Of a stretch of 34,999 bases of DNA, positions 15,573 through 24,274 are shown piece after piece. The stretch is from CALDSL01 sp039810245. Its GTDB lineage: Bacteria > Chloroflexota > Anaerolineae > Anaerolineales > Anaerolineaceae. The position numbers were made by a program, and so were the translations under genes. Location: NCBI GenBank assembly GCA_039810245.1, contig JBDHWQ010000027.1, positions 1 to 34,999 of the forward strand, given 5' to 3'. The notes beneath the pieces were generated by a model. The model searched no databases, was not told the DNA's origin, and saw only the letters and a program-made list of their open reading frames with translations. Positions within the stretch are counted from its first letter, which is position 1; the number at the start of each line of letters is the position of its first letter.

Positions 15573-16028
15573 TCACCCATCCCGGCGCATCACCAGCATG
15601 GGCTCCGGGTGGCGCAGCAGCCGCGCCGGGCCATTGACCAGCGTGCTCAGGCGGCGGAAGTAGGGTGGCAGTCCCGCCGGCGCAACCACGCGAAAGCCGA
15701 AGCGCTCGTACAACCCGCGCAGCCGGCGAGCGCAGGTGAGGTACAGCGGCGCGGTGCTGTGCTGCAGGACAAACTCCACCAGGCAGCGCGCCAGGCCCTG
15801 CCCGCGGCATCCGGGCGTCACGGTCAGTGAAGCCAGCTCGCGCGTGCCATCTCCGTGCGGCTTCACCTGCACGCAGGCCAGCGGTCGGCCGTCCTCGCCG
15901 CGGATGACATAGAAGCGGCGCCAGTCCAGGCCGGCAGGATTAATGCGCGCGCGCCAGATCATGCCGCGGATGGCCCAGGCATCCGCGCGAATGGCAGGTT
16001 GGATCGAACAGCGCTCGGGCAGGCTCAG
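15573..16028 (-). CDS. GNAT-family N-acetyltransferase, probable non-ATG start
   Basis: The acetyl-CoA-binding motif VTPGCRGQGLARCLVEFVL and the LYERFGFRVV segment identify a GNAT enzyme; the substrate is unknown. The only ATG (15962) begins at MIWRARINPAGLDWRRF and would remove the first strand. The frame upstream stays open and encodes CSIQPAIRADAWAIRG, exactly the strand-helix that GNAT proteins of this kind have before ARINP-GLDW. No ATG, GTG or TTG occurs there, so I place the start at CTG 16028, which overlaps the gatB TGA as CTGA, with GGAAGA upstream. CTG 16022 is an alternative. The gene is the last in the gatB unit. Confidence 0.65.
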   Translation of the reverse strand: MSLPERCSIQPAIRADAWAIRGMIWRARINPAGLDWRRFYVIRGEDGRPLACVQVKPHGDGTRELASLTVTPGCRGQGLARCLVEFVLQHSTAPLYLTCARRLRGLYERFGFRVVAPAGLPPYFRRLSTLVNGPARLLRHPEPMLVMRRDG

Positions 16029-17473
16029 GAAAGCATCTCTTCCAGAATCTGGCGCGCGATATTCAGGTCGGCCTTGCCGCGCATCTTGCGCATCACCTGA
16101 CCGGTAAACCAGCCCATCAGCGTCACTTTGCCGCCGCGGTATGCTTCCACTTCCTTGGGGTTTTCGGCCAGCACTTCTGCTACCACCGTGCGAATGGCGC
16201 CGTCATCGCTGACTTTGGCCAGCCCTTCCGCCTCCACAATGCGGCCGGGGGCGGTGCCGGTTTCTTCTACCTTTTGCAGCAGCGCCTTGCCGGTTGAGAT
16301 GTTCACCATCCCCGCATCCACCAGCTTGAGAATCTCAGCCAGGTGGGCGGGAGTCAGGCGCAGTTGCCCGGCGGACAGGCCGCGCTCGTTGAGCATGCGC
16401 AAAACATCATTCATCATCCAGTTCGATACGCGCTTGGGGTCGCCGCCATACGCCTGCACAGCCTGCTCGAAATAGTCCGACAGGCTGCGCTCACCGGTGA
16501 GAATATCGGCGTCGTATTCGGGCAGTGCATACTGCTGAGCGAAACGCGCGCGGCGCGCCAGCGGCAGCTCGGGCAAGGTGGCCAGGATGGCCTGTTTCCA
16601 GTCTTCGTCCAGCACGGCCGGCAGCAGGTCCGGCTCGCGGAAGTAGCGATAATCGGCTTCGGTTTCCTTTGAGCGCATTTTTTTCAGCCGGCCGGTGTCT
16701 TCGTCCCATTCCAGCGTCCAGGCCTGGATGCGGTGGCCGGCTTCGACCTCGCGGATCTGGCGCTGGATCTCAGTTTCAATTGCCGTGCGTACCGCGTCGA
16801 TGGAGTTGACGTTCTTGATCTCTGTTTTGGGGTTCAGGTAGGTAGCGCCGGCCGGGCGAATGGAGACGTTGGCATCGCAGCGCAGGTGCGCTTTTTCCAT
16901 GTCAGCTTCCGAGATTCCGATCCAGCGCAGGAGCTGGCGCAGGCGGATGAGGTACTGCGCGGCCTCGTCGGCGCTGCGCAGGTCTGGCTCGGTCACCATT
17001 TCGATCAGCGGTACACCACAGCGGTTGAAGTCAACCAGCCTGCGGCCGTGATCGGTTTTGGTTTTACCGGCGTCTTCCTCCATATGCAGGTTGGTTATCC
17101 CCACGCGGCGCACGTAGCTGCCATCCGGCCCGTCGCTGGCCAGCGGCACGTCCATGTAACCGCCCTGACCGATCGCGAGATCGTACTGTGAAATCTGGTA
17201 ACCCTTGGGCAGGTCGGGATAAAAGTAGTTCTTGCGATCAAAGAACGAACGCGGGCGGATTTCGGCGTGCATGGCGGCGGCCAACAAGACGGCTTTTTCC
17301 AGCACAGCGCGGTTCAGCACCGGCAGCACGCCCGGCAGCCCGGTGCATACCGGGCAGATATTGGTATTGGGCGGGTCGCCCCACGAATCGGCTTTGCACG
17401 AGCAGAAGATCTTGGTGCTGGTGTTAAGCTGGATATGCGTTTCCAGGCCGATGACGGCTTCATATTGAGTCAT
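16025..17473 (-). CDS. gatB: Asp-tRNA(Asn)/Glu-tRNA(Gln) amidotransferase subunit B
   Basis: GatB binds the misacylated tRNA and phosphorylates the Asp/Glu side chain in the GatCAB complex. The 482-residue protein starts with TQYEAVIGLETHIQL. It carries the zinc-type CSCK...CPVC pair near residues 24-47, DRKNYFYPDLPKGYQISQYD, HLRCDANVSIRP and KTEIKNVNS, and ends in a YqeY-like helical tail (MRGKADLNIARQILEEML). ATG 17473 is preferred to ATG 17485 because GGAG at 17480-17483 is well placed. A -10-like TAAAAT lies upstream, with only a weak -35 overlapping the hairpin at 17538-17576. Confidence 0.96.
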   Translation of the reverse strand: MTQYEAVIGLETHIQLNTSTKIFCSCKADSWGDPPNTNICPVCTGLPGVLPVLNRAVLEKAVLLAAAMHAEIRPRSFFDRKNYFYPDLPKGYQISQYDLAIGQGGYMDVPLASDGPDGSYVRRVGITNLHMEEDAGKTKTDHGRRLVDFNRCGVPLIEMVTEPDLRSADEAAQYLIRLRQLLRWIGISEADMEKAHLRCDANVSIRPAGATYLNPKTEIKNVNSIDAVRTAIETEIQRQIREVEAGHRIQAWTLEWDEDTGRLKKMRSKETEADYRYFREPDLLPAVLDEDWKQAILATLPELPLARRARFAQQYALPEYDADILTGERSLSDYFEQAVQAYGGDPKRVSNWMMNDVLRMLNERGLSAGQLRLTPAHLAEILKLVDAGMVNISTGKALLQKVEETGTAPGRIVEAEGLAKVSDDGAIRTVVAEVLAENPKEVEAYRGGKVTLMGWFTGQVMRKMRGKADLNIARQILEEMLS

Positions 17474-17537
17474 ACACGTCTCCACATGGATATACCGGGC
17501 AAGCTGATGTTATTTTACCCCACAAATCGCGCGCTTA

Positions 17538-17576
17538 AATCATTTCTGGCAGGGATTGGCCCTGCCAGAAATGATT
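17538..17576. repeat. Perfect 17-bp inverted repeat between CAP gene and gatB
   Basis: AATCATTTCTGGCAGGG (17538-17554) is exactly mirrored at 17560-17576 around the loop ATTGG. It lies 33 bases downstream of the first CAP gene stop, on the way to gatB. There is no proper T-run on either strand, so it may be a weak terminator, an mRNA-stabilising hairpin or an operator. Confidence 0.6.
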
Positions 17577-17608
17577 CTACCGAGGTGATCAGCGTTTTGT
17601 TTTCGAGT

Positions 17609-18187
17609 TTAGCGGGGTTTGCCGAAATCCGCGCTGTAGTAGGCGCCATAGGGGCTGGTTTTGTCGTAGTAATAACCAATGCCTACCTGGGTGTAGTTGG
17701 GGCTCAGCATAATGGCAGCATGGCCGGGGCTATTCAGCCAGGCTTTGACGCACTGCTCGGGAGTCTTGAACTGCCCGTTGCCGGCGTACAGGGTTTCGCC
17801 AGCAGCGGAGTATTTGTAGCCCACTTTATTGAGGCGGTCGGTCATGCTCGAACCGTTGGATCCGGTGTGGCTGAAGAAATCATTTCTCGCCATATCTTTG
17901 CTGTGCGCGCGGGCTGCGGTGCGCAGCTTGGTGTTGAGCGAGAGTTTCTTGAGGCCGCGCTTGGCGCGCTCGGCGTTGATCAGCTTCAGCACTTTGGCTT
18001 CGTAGGTGGTCTGAGTCGAAGTGTCGAGGGATGCGTCTACTTTCAGTGCCGAAACTACCGCGGCCGTTTGCGGCGCGGGAGCGCGGGTGACGAAAGTGCT
18101 TACGGTAAGAGGAGTGACTGCCATCCCAAAGACGGCTACAACCAGCAGGCATGCGATCCAGCGGATCAGGGGGGTATTTTTCTGCAT
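17609..18187 (-). CDS. Secreted CAP-domain (SCP/YkwD-like) protein, first copy
   Basis: The 192-residue protein has a signal peptide or anchor (about 1-35, IRWIACLLVVAVFGMAV), a short linker, then a CAP domain from about residue 62 to the end. Family features seen: LINAERAKRGLKKL, AHSKDMARNDFFSH with the cavity His, AGETLYAG with the cavity Glu, WLNSPGHAAIML with the second His, and the closing YYSADFGKP. Bacterial CAP proteins are extracytoplasmic and mostly of unknown function. AAAGGAAAAG before the ATG is a good ribosome site. It is a paralogue of the gene just upstream and sits between gatA and gatB. Confidence 0.9.
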   Translation of the reverse strand: MQKNTPLIRWIACLLVVAVFGMAVTPLTVSTFVTRAPAPQTAAVVSALKVDASLDTSTQTTYEAKVLKLINAERAKRGLKKLSLNTKLRTAARAHSKDMARNDFFSHTGSNGSSMTDRLNKVGYKYSAAGETLYAGNGQFKTPEQCVKAWLNSPGHAAIMLSPNYTQVGIGYYYDKTSPYGAYYSADFGKPR

Positions 18188-18320
18188 GAGCTTTTCCTTT
18201 CAACACGCCGGTATAGGGTGTTCCTTGTTTCTATCCGGCGGGGTGGTGAGGTCCGTTCCCCATGTTCGAACCTCGCTGTAGACCCTGGTGGGCCTCCTTT
18301 TGTAGAACAATAAAGGTTGG

Positions 18321-19049
18321 TTACGGTGTGCCAAAATCGGCCGTGAAATAAGCTCCGTACGTGGAGTCCGGGTTGACCCGGTAGCCAATCCCCACCTCGG
18401 TAAATATGGGATTGAGCATGTTTTCACGGTGGGATGTGGACCGCAGCCAGGTGTTGACCACGTACGATGCGTCATCGTAGGGGCCATTCCCGGCAAACAG
18501 GTTTTCGGCTGCTGCAGTGAAGTTGTATCCGGCGTTGCGAATGCGGTTCACAAATGTCAGCCCGTTAAGGCTGTTATGGCCAAAAAAGTTGTGCTCTGCC
18601 ATATCGTCGCTGTGCGATTGGGCTACGCGCTCGAGCACAGGCGAGTAGGCCAGCGGCGGCGCGTTGACTTTCGCGCGCTCTTCGTTAATCAGTTGGTAAA
18701 GTCCGGTGATGACTGGCGGAACTTCCGCCGTAGGAATGATTACCTCTTGCACCAGCCGCATGCGTTGTTCTGCTCGCAGCAGCACGTCTTCCGGTATTTC
18801 CGCCATCGAAGGCTCGGGTGAGATAGGCGTCAGCGTGGGCGGCAGGCGGGTATCGGTGAGGCGCGGCGTTGGCGTCATGGTTGCACTGGGTGGGGCTGCC
18901 ATCAGCGTTGGGTTCATCGTGGCTTCGGAGTAGGTCCACTGGCTCTCAGGCGCGGGAGCAGGGCGGGCCGGTAGATCCCACTCACTGGCCTGGATCAATC
19001 CCACCCATACCAACGCTACAATGAGGATTCCCCAACGTTTTTTCAGCAT
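18321..19049 (-). CDS. Secreted CAP-domain (SCP/YkwD-like) protein, second copy with Thr/Pro linker
   Basis: The 242-residue protein has an N-terminal signal or anchor helix (about 5-22), a Pro/Thr/Ser-rich spacer (about 25-85), a short helical part, then a CAP domain from about 115. It shows LINEERAKVNAPPLAYS, QSHSDDMAEHNFFGH, AAENLFAGN, WLRSTSHRENMLNP and YFTADFGTP. The classic AENL and S-x-H-R-x-x-M elements are better kept than in its neighbour. The two copies agree mainly over the CAP domain and differ in their spacers, so the duplication is not recent. It lies 143 bases downstream of gatA; no strong promoter or terminator was found in that gap. Confidence 0.9.
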   Translation of the reverse strand: MLKKRWGILIVALVWVGLIQASEWDLPARPAPAPESQWTYSEATMNPTLMAAPPSATMTPTPRLTDTRLPPTLTPISPEPSMAEIPEDVLLRAEQRMRLVQEVIIPTAEVPPVITGLYQLINEERAKVNAPPLAYSPVLERVAQSHSDDMAEHNFFGHNSLNGLTFVNRIRNAGYNFTAAAENLFAGNGPYDDASYVVNTWLRSTSHRENMLNPIFTEVGIGYRVNPDSTYGAYFTADFGTP

Positions 19050-19192
19050 CAGCGGTCACCCAACTATCATGGCACCTGCATTCGGCCGCTTTTAACACAA
19101 TGATTCCCTCCAGAGGCAAAATCCTCCATTCTGGTACATCGTCACTGTGTCGGTTGAATTGAGTTGCTTTAAGTTTGATGGACAGACGTTTG

Positions 19193-20785
19193 TCACACAG
19201 CGCGCAGCGCAGCCGGCTTCATGCCCCGCCAGGGTTCGTCCTGGGCCCCCTTTTCATACGTCCGGGCGATGCGCAGTATTTTCGCCTCCGAGTAATCGGA
19301 GCCGATGAGTTGGATGCCGATCGGCAAGGAGTTTTGGTCCAGGCCGCCCGGCACAGAGACGGCAGGCACGCCGGCGTGGTTTGCGGCCACGGTAAGCTGG
19401 TCGGCGTACTGCATCAGAACGGAATCCCCGTACACCGCGCCCAGAGGAAAAGCTGTGGTCGGGGTGGTGGGGGTGAGCAAAGCATCCAGGCGGTAAGGCC
19501 CGGAGCGGTCAAAGACCGCGTCGAAATCCCGGCGGATGAGGGTGCGAACCTTCAGCGCGCGGTTGTAATACTGCTCGGCGTATTGAGCAGCACTGACATA
19601 CATGCCCATGAGGATACGCAGCTTGGGCTGCGGCCCAAAACCCTCGCCGCGTGACTTGCGGTAGAGCTGGTTCAGGTCGCTGACCGGCTGCGCGGTGCGC
19701 CGTCCGTACTTCACGCCGTCGTAACGGTGCAGGTTAGAAGCGGCTTCCACCCGGCTGACGACAAAATACGCGGGGATGGCGTAAATAGTGTTGGGCATGG
19801 GCACATCTTCGATGATCTCTGCGCCCATCCCGCGCAGCACTTCGGCCGCGCGGCGCACGGACAATTCGATCTCGTCCGGCAGCGCCTGCTGTTCGGCTTC
19901 ACCCGTTTCAGGATTGAAAAAGGTGATGCGGAAGTAATCGGGTGACAGGCCGATGCGCATGCCCTCAATGCCATTCTCCAGACTGGCCAGGCAGTCTTCG
20001 ACCGGATTCGCCGCGGTGGTCGAATCGGCAGGGTCCATTCCGGCAATTGTCTGGAACATCAGCGCCGCATCAGTCACGTTACGCGCAATGGGGCCGGGGC
20101 AGTCAATGGAAGAGGCAAAAGCCAGCAGCCCATAGCGCGATACGCGCCCGTAGGTGGGCTTGAGGCCCACCACGCCGCAGAATGCTGCCGGCTGGCGGAT
20201 CGACCCGGCGGTATCGGTGCCCAGCGAAAGCGGCGCTTCGCCAGCGGCTACCGCCGCCGCGCCGCCACCCGATGAGCCACCCGGCACGCGCGTGGTATCC
20301 CACGGGTTGCGCGGGCAGGGCTGGTAGGCCGATGATTCATTGGACGAGCCATAGGCAAACTCATCCAGATTGACTTTGCCGATCATCACCGCGCCGGCCG
20401 ATTCCATACGCGCAACGGGCGTGGCCGAGTACGGGGCGCGGAAATTTGACAGGATGCGCGACGCGGCGGTGGTGAGAGTATCCTTTACACAAAACAGGTC
20501 TTTAATGGCCACCGGAACGCCGGCCAATAGGCCGGGGTCTTCTCCGGCGGCCACGTGTCGGTCCACGGCTATGGCCTGGCTGCGCGCGCGGTCTGTGGTG
20601 ACATTCAGAAAAGCATGCACACGCTGTTGATCTTCCGCGGTAATCTCTCCTGCGTCCAGCGTGCCGGGGCGGCCATCCACGCGGGCAATCCGCTCCAGGC
20701 AGCTTGCCAGGATTTCGGATGCCGAAGCCTGGCGCTGGCGCACCATGCGGCTCATTTCGTATGCGGAGAGATCACACAATTCCAT
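19193..20785 (-). CDS. gatA: Asp-tRNA(Asn)/Glu-tRNA(Gln) amidotransferase subunit A
   Basis: GatA is the glutaminase of GatCAB and belongs to the amidase-signature family. The Ser-cisSer-Lys triad is visible: Lys in VPVAIKDLF, cis-Ser in PGGSSGGGAAAVAAG and nucleophile Ser in GTDTAGSIRQPA. VGLKPTYGRVSRYGL and the LLTPTTPTTAFPLG segment complete the signature. At 530 residues it is a little longer than the usual 480-490, with extra residues in the N-terminal part (TAEDQQRVHAF region) and in the stretch around FFNPETGEAEQQALPDE. It follows gatC with a three-base gap. Confidence 0.97.
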   Translation of the reverse strand: MELCDLSAYEMSRMVRQRQASASEILASCLERIARVDGRPGTLDAGEITAEDQQRVHAFLNVTTDRARSQAIAVDRHVAAGEDPGLLAGVPVAIKDLFCVKDTLTTAASRILSNFRAPYSATPVARMESAGAVMIGKVNLDEFAYGSSNESSAYQPCPRNPWDTTRVPGGSSGGGAAAVAAGEAPLSLGTDTAGSIRQPAAFCGVVGLKPTYGRVSRYGLLAFASSIDCPGPIARNVTDAALMFQTIAGMDPADSTTAANPVEDCLASLENGIEGMRIGLSPDYFRITFFNPETGEAEQQALPDEIELSVRRAAEVLRGMGAEIIEDVPMPNTIYAIPAYFVVSRVEAASNLHRYDGVKYGRRTAQPVSDLNQLYRKSRGEGFGPQPKLRILMGMYVSAAQYAEQYYNRALKVRTLIRRDFDAVFDRSGPYRLDALLTPTTPTTAFPLGAVYGDSVLMQYADQLTVAANHAGVPAVSVPGGLDQNSLPIGIQLIGSDYSEAKILRIARTYEKGAQDEPWRGMKPAALRAV

Positions 20786-20788
20786 GCG

Positions 20789-21109
20789 TTATTCCAGAGT
20801 GGTGTGGGGGACATCCGGTGCGACAATGTAGCCGCCGTCCATTTCGGGAACCTGGCCCAGGATGGCAGCGGTGTCCGCGTAAGGCCGCCATTCATCCGCG
20901 CGCGGGCCCTGGCTGTTTTCCGCAGTATAGGCGATTCCATGCGCCGCGGCGGGCACATCTGCTTCCAGCGGTATGGCGCTGAGCTGATGGATGGCCAGCA
21001 ACTGCTGATTTAACTGCGCGCGCAAATATTCCGCTTCGTCGGCGGTCAATTCCAGCGCCGCAAGCTCAACCAGATGGTTGAAACTTTCCAGGGTAATCTC
21101 TTCGTTCAT
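20789..21109 (-). CDS. gatC: Asp-tRNA(Asn)/Glu-tRNA(Gln) amidotransferase subunit C
   Basis: GatC is the small clamp that stabilises the GatA-GatB pair. The 106-residue product begins MNEEITLESFNHLVELAALEL, continues with ADEAEYLRAQLNQQLLAIHQL, the usual LA-L-L-x-E-E helix pair of the family, and ends with a belt rich in Pro, Asp and Ala. The frame stays open far upstream (to 21547), but that part is low-complexity and crosses the promoter at 21159-21187, so ATG 21109 is the start. It heads the gat operon. Confidence 0.93.
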   Translation of the reverse strand: MNEEITLESFNHLVELAALELTADEAEYLRAQLNQQLLAIHQLSAIPLEADVPAAAHGIAYTAENSQGPRADEWRPYADTAAILGQVPEMDGGYIVAPDVPHTTLE

Positions 21110-21158
21110 GCGCAGGGTGGTTTCCCTATGGTGGATCCGGCAAAAAGCCAATGTTAGC

Positions 21159-21187
21159 GTTATAACCGTAAAATCGAGTCTCGTCAA
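21159..21187 (-). promoter_or_regulatory. Promoter of the gatC-gatA operon
   Basis: On the minus strand, TTGACG (21187-21182) and TATAAC (21164-21159) are 17 bases apart. Transcription should start near 21152, giving a 43-base leader to gatC. Confidence 0.7.
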
Positions 21188-21230
21188 TCCGCAAGGCGGG
21201 CGATTTTTCCGCCAACCCGGGTGATTTGCG

Positions 21231-21752
21231 TCACGATTCAGGCGTGGCGCTGGGTGGTACCTCAGTGGGTGGCACTTCGGTGGGGGGCACATCGGTAGGT
21301 GGAATCTGCGTTGGCGGCTCCACGGTTGGCGGGGCCTGGGTGGGTGGCTCTTTTGTGCGCGTCGGCTTGCGGGTCGGCGTGCGCGTGGGGGTCGCGGTGA
21401 CGGTAGATGTACTGGTAATGGTCGGCGTTTCGGTGGGCGTGCTGGTGGGGGTTGCGGTTTCGGTGAGGGTCGGCAGCACAAACCCGGTGGATGTTGGCAG
21501 CAGCGTGGACGATGCTTGCAGAGTGATTTCGGCGGCGGCAATCCCACCCACGGGGGTGGGCGTCCAGGTGGGAGGCAGCACGCGCGGCGTCATGGTCGCG
21601 CTGGGTAATACCAGCGCGGTGGGCAGCGCGGGCGGCGGGAAGGGGTTCAGTGAACTGGATGGGTCAAAGAAGATCGCCATGTACACCGTAAACAGGGCAA
21701 AACCGGCGAGGAGCAAAAAGACGGTCAGGATGTTCCAGATGGATCGATGCAT
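21231..21752 (-). CDS. Membrane-anchored Thr/Pro-rich low-complexity protein
   Basis: The product of about 173 residues has one N-terminal helix (about 5-28, IWNILTVFLLLAGFALFTVYMA) and then an almost pure Thr/Pro/Ser stalk with no folded domain. It ends in five PPT-x-x-PP style repeats encoded by 15-base units (21240-21345). The start is M at 21752, because GGAGAGG lies seven bases before it; ATG 21767 is in frame but lacks a site. Such stalks are common in Chloroflexota surface proteins. It could be a wall spacer or an O-glycosylated stalk, and it has its own promoter at 21802-21829. Function unknown. Confidence 0.65.
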   Translation of the reverse strand: MHRSIWNILTVFLLLAGFALFTVYMAIFFDPSSSLNPFPPPALPTALVLPSATMTPRVLPPTWTPTPVGGIAAAEITLQASSTLLPTSTGFVLPTLTETATPTSTPTETPTITSTSTVTATPTRTPTRKPTRTKEPPTQAPPTVEPPTQIPPTDVPPTEVPPTEVPPSATPES

Positions 21753-21801
21753 CTTACGCCTCTCCATCCGCCGGGCCTGTATTCAAGCATGGGTTATTGT
21801 C

Positions 21802-21829
21802 AGTATACAGCATGATGCCATCCTGTCAA
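21802..21829 (-). promoter_or_regulatory. Promoter of the Thr/Pro-rich protein gene
   Basis: On the minus strand, a perfect TTGACA (21829-21824) and TATACT (21807-21802) are separated by 16 bases. The predicted start near 21795 is about 43 bases before ATG 21752. Confidence 0.65.
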
Positions 21830-22010
21830 GCGGGCAGCGCTTCAATATGACATTTGTTATCATAATTGTGGAGGTATGGTATGCTGCGACACCTTTCCAC
21901 CCTCTAACCTTAAGCCGGAATGCTGACCCTGTCAACCATACCTACTTTTCAATCAGTTTGCAATTCCAGCGCTGCGGCAGGCAACCGGCGGGCGGCTCGA
22001 GCGCGCGTGC

Positions 22011-22016
22011 TATAAT
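22011..22016 (+). promoter_or_regulatory. -10 box for the glycosyltransferase operon
   Basis: A perfect TATAAT, without a recognisable -35. It lies 14 bases before TTG 22031 and 23 before ATG 22040, so the 5' leader would be very short (about 8-17 bases). Bases 21840-22010 hold nothing else that I can identify. Confidence 0.45.
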
Positions 22017-22039
22017 CGCGATAGGCAGCATTGAACTCG

Positions 22040-24274
22040 ATGACCGAATTCGCCCACACTTCCGCTTCCCCTCTGGCCGCGCCGCCAACCGAGACTGTCT
22101 CGTCAGATGGCGCGCGCGTAGAAGTGCATGTCCAGCTTCCACCCGGCAGCCAGGTGGAAGTGGTGGTGGACGCTCGCGCCGCGGATGGAGTGCTGATAGG
22201 ACGGCGCAGCCTGCGGCTTTCCAACCCGCCGGCCTGGCGGCAGCGGGCCGCGCTGTGGGCGCGAGGGTTAGAAAGCGCCTGGCCGGCCTGGCTGTTCGGC
22301 GCAGCGCTGGTGGTATACCTGGCGGTGCGCCTGGTGGGCCTGGAGCATTTCCCCATCTATTTTTTCACTGATGAGGCCGTGCAAACCATGCGCGCCGCCG
22401 ACCTGGTGCGTGACCACCTGATGGGGCCGGGTAAGGAGCTGCTGCCCACCTTCTTCCGCAATGGCAACCAGCTCAATCTGAGCACGTCGGTGTATCTGCA
22501 GGTGATCCCCTACCTGCTGTTCGACCGTTCGGTGTGGGTCACGCGCGCCACAAGTGTGCTGGCTATGCTGCTTGCAGCGCTGGCGTTGGGGCGCATTCTG
22601 CGTGATATATATGGAAGCTCGCACGCCTGGGCGGGGGTGCTGCTGCTTTCCAGCATGCCGGCCTGGCTGCTGCACTCGCGCACCGCTTTTGAGACAGCGC
22701 TGGCATCCAGCTTTTACGCTGCTTTCCTGTGGACGTACATGCTATACCGCACGCGGTCGCCCAATACCTTGTATGCCGCGCTGGTTTTTGGCGCGCTGGC
22801 ATTTTACACGTACAGCCCGATGCAGATGATCATGCCGGTCACGGCGGTATTGCTGCTGGCTTTTGACGCGCGCTACCACTGGCAGCACCGGGCAGTGCTG
22901 CTGCGCGGGCTGGGGCTGGCGCTGCTGCTGGCTTTGCCTTACGCGCGCTTCCTGCTCAACCACCCCGGCGCCAACGCAGAGCACCTCGATCTGCTGGCAT
23001 CATACTGGACCAAAGACCTGCCGCTGACGGAAAAGCTGGGCCGCTTCGGCCTGGAATACGTGCGCGGTCTGGACTTCACCTACTGGTTCCTGCCCAACGA
23101 CACCGACCTGGTACGCCACCGCTTTGGTGGCGCTCCACACCTGCTGCGGCTGGCGCTGCCGCTGCTGGTGTTGGGGTTGATCAGGGCGCTGCGCAACCTG
23201 CAATTTGCTCCCAACCGCGCCATTCTGGCCGCGGTCATCGCTGTGCCCAGCGGCGCGGCGCTGGTGGGGGTTGGCATCACGCGCCTGCTGGCAATGGTGA
23301 TCCCCGCCGCGCTGCTGTGCGCGCTGGGGCTGCTGGCGTTGATGGACTGGCTGGGCCGCTACCGGCTGCGCCAGCCGGCGTTAGCTGTGGGCATCTTCCT
23401 GCTGCTGGGGGTGAACAACGCGGTGCAAATTGACGATGCGCTCACCTATGGGCCGACCTGGTTTCATAATTACGGCCTGAGTGGCATGCAGTATGGGGCG
23501 CGGCAAGTTTTCGCGGCTGTTGAGCAGCAAGCCGCGGCGCACCCCGAGCGCAAGGTGATGTTATCGCCGGCGTGGTCGAACGGCACCGACGTGGTGGCGC
23601 GCTTCTTTTCTGGCGACCAGCGTCCTTACGAACTGGGCACCATCGAAGGATACCTGTTGGAGCGTCAGGATGACCTGGCGGATACGCTGTTCGTGATGCT
23701 GCCCGAAGAGCTGCAGATGGCTGCCCGGAGCGGCAAAGTCAGCGACCTGCGCCTGGAGCACTTGCTGCTCAACCCGGACGGCACGCCGGGCTTCTATTTT
23801 GTGCGTATGCACTATTCCGGAAGCTTTGACCATATGCTGGCCACGGAAAAACTCGACCGTCTGGCGCTGCGGCAGAATACCCTGGCCTGGGAAGGCGTGG
23901 AGACTGTTGTGCGCTACTCGGTGATCGATTTGGGCCAGATTGCTGACGCGTTTGATGGAGCTGAGTCGACGGTGATGCGCAGCATGGAAGCCAACCCGCT
24001 GCGCCTGGAGCTGCACCCTACGACGCAGCGCTCGGCTGACCAGGTGCGCCTGATGGTGGGCGGCGAGCCAACTGAGGTGACGCTGCGGGTGTACCCGGCG
24101 GATGCCGGCGCGGCGCGCACATACCGCCAGACGGTGGCCGAAGCCTCGCAGCCGCGCTGGGTGGCATTTGGCCTGGGTGATGACGTGGCATACCGCTACC
24201 TGGAAATAGCCGTGCGCAACCTGAATGAGGATGAACCGGCCCACGTGCACCTGTGGGAAGTGAGCACGCGCTGA
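22040..24274 (+). CDS. GT39/PMT-ArnT-like membrane glycosyltransferase (GT-C fold)
   Basis: The 744-residue protein has a soluble N-terminal beta segment (about 15-65), a first membrane helix (WPAWLFGAALVVYLAVRLV), then the GT-C catalytic acidic pair in the first outer loop, D111-E112 in YFFTDEAVQTMRAADL. About ten more helices follow up to about residue 480. Next come roughly 260 extracytoplasmic residues without a membrane helix. Such enzymes move sugars from polyprenyl-phosphate carriers to lipids or proteins outside the cell. Donor and acceptor are unknown, though the Thr-rich stalk proteins encoded nearby are possible targets. TTG 22031 is an alternative start. Its TGA overlaps the next ATG (TGATG). 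Confidence 0.8.
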   Translation: MTEFAHTSASPLAAPPTETVSSDGARVEVHVQLPPGSQVEVVVDARAADGVLIGRRSLRLSNPPAWRQRAALWARGLESAWPAWLFGAALVVYLAVRLVGLEHFPIYFFTDEAVQTMRAADLVRDHLMGPGKELLPTFFRNGNQLNLSTSVYLQVIPYLLFDRSVWVTRATSVLAMLLAALALGRILRDIYGSSHAWAGVLLLSSMPAWLLHSRTAFETALASSFYAAFLWTYMLYRTRSPNTLYAALVFGALAFYTYSPMQMIMPVTAVLLLAFDARYHWQHRAVLLRGLGLALLLALPYARFLLNHPGANAEHLDLLASYWTKDLPLTEKLGRFGLEYVRGLDFTYWFLPNDTDLVRHRFGGAPHLLRLALPLLVLGLIRALRNLQFAPNRAILAAVIAVPSGAALVGVGITRLLAMVIPAALLCALGLLALMDWLGRYRLRQPALAVGIFLLLGVNNAVQIDDALTYGPTWFHNYGLSGMQYGARQVFAAVEQQAAAHPERKVMLSPAWSNGTDVVARFFSGDQRPYELGTIEGYLLERQDDLADTLFVMLPEELQMAARSGKVSDLRLEHLLLNPDGTPGFYFVRMHYSGSFDHMLATEKLDRLALRQNTLAWEGVETVVRYSVIDLGQIADAFDGAESTVMRSMEANPLRLELHPTTQRSADQVRLMVGGEPTEVTLRVYPADAGAARTYRQTVAEASQPRWVAFGLGDDVAYRYLEIAVRNLNEDEPAHVHLWEVSTR

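Noticed and set aside
18259..18275. GTTCGAACC resembling a tRNA T-loop
   Set aside because: No acceptor, D or anticodon stem can be formed around it on either strand.
21240..21345. Possible CRISPR-like or tandem array of 15-base units
   Set aside because: The units lie in frame inside a protein gene and encode PPT-type repeats; there are no spacers.
21110..21547. Upstream extension of gatC
   Set aside because: It encodes only Pro/Arg/His-rich sequence, crosses the gatC promoter and lies antisense or out of frame to the Thr/Pro gene.
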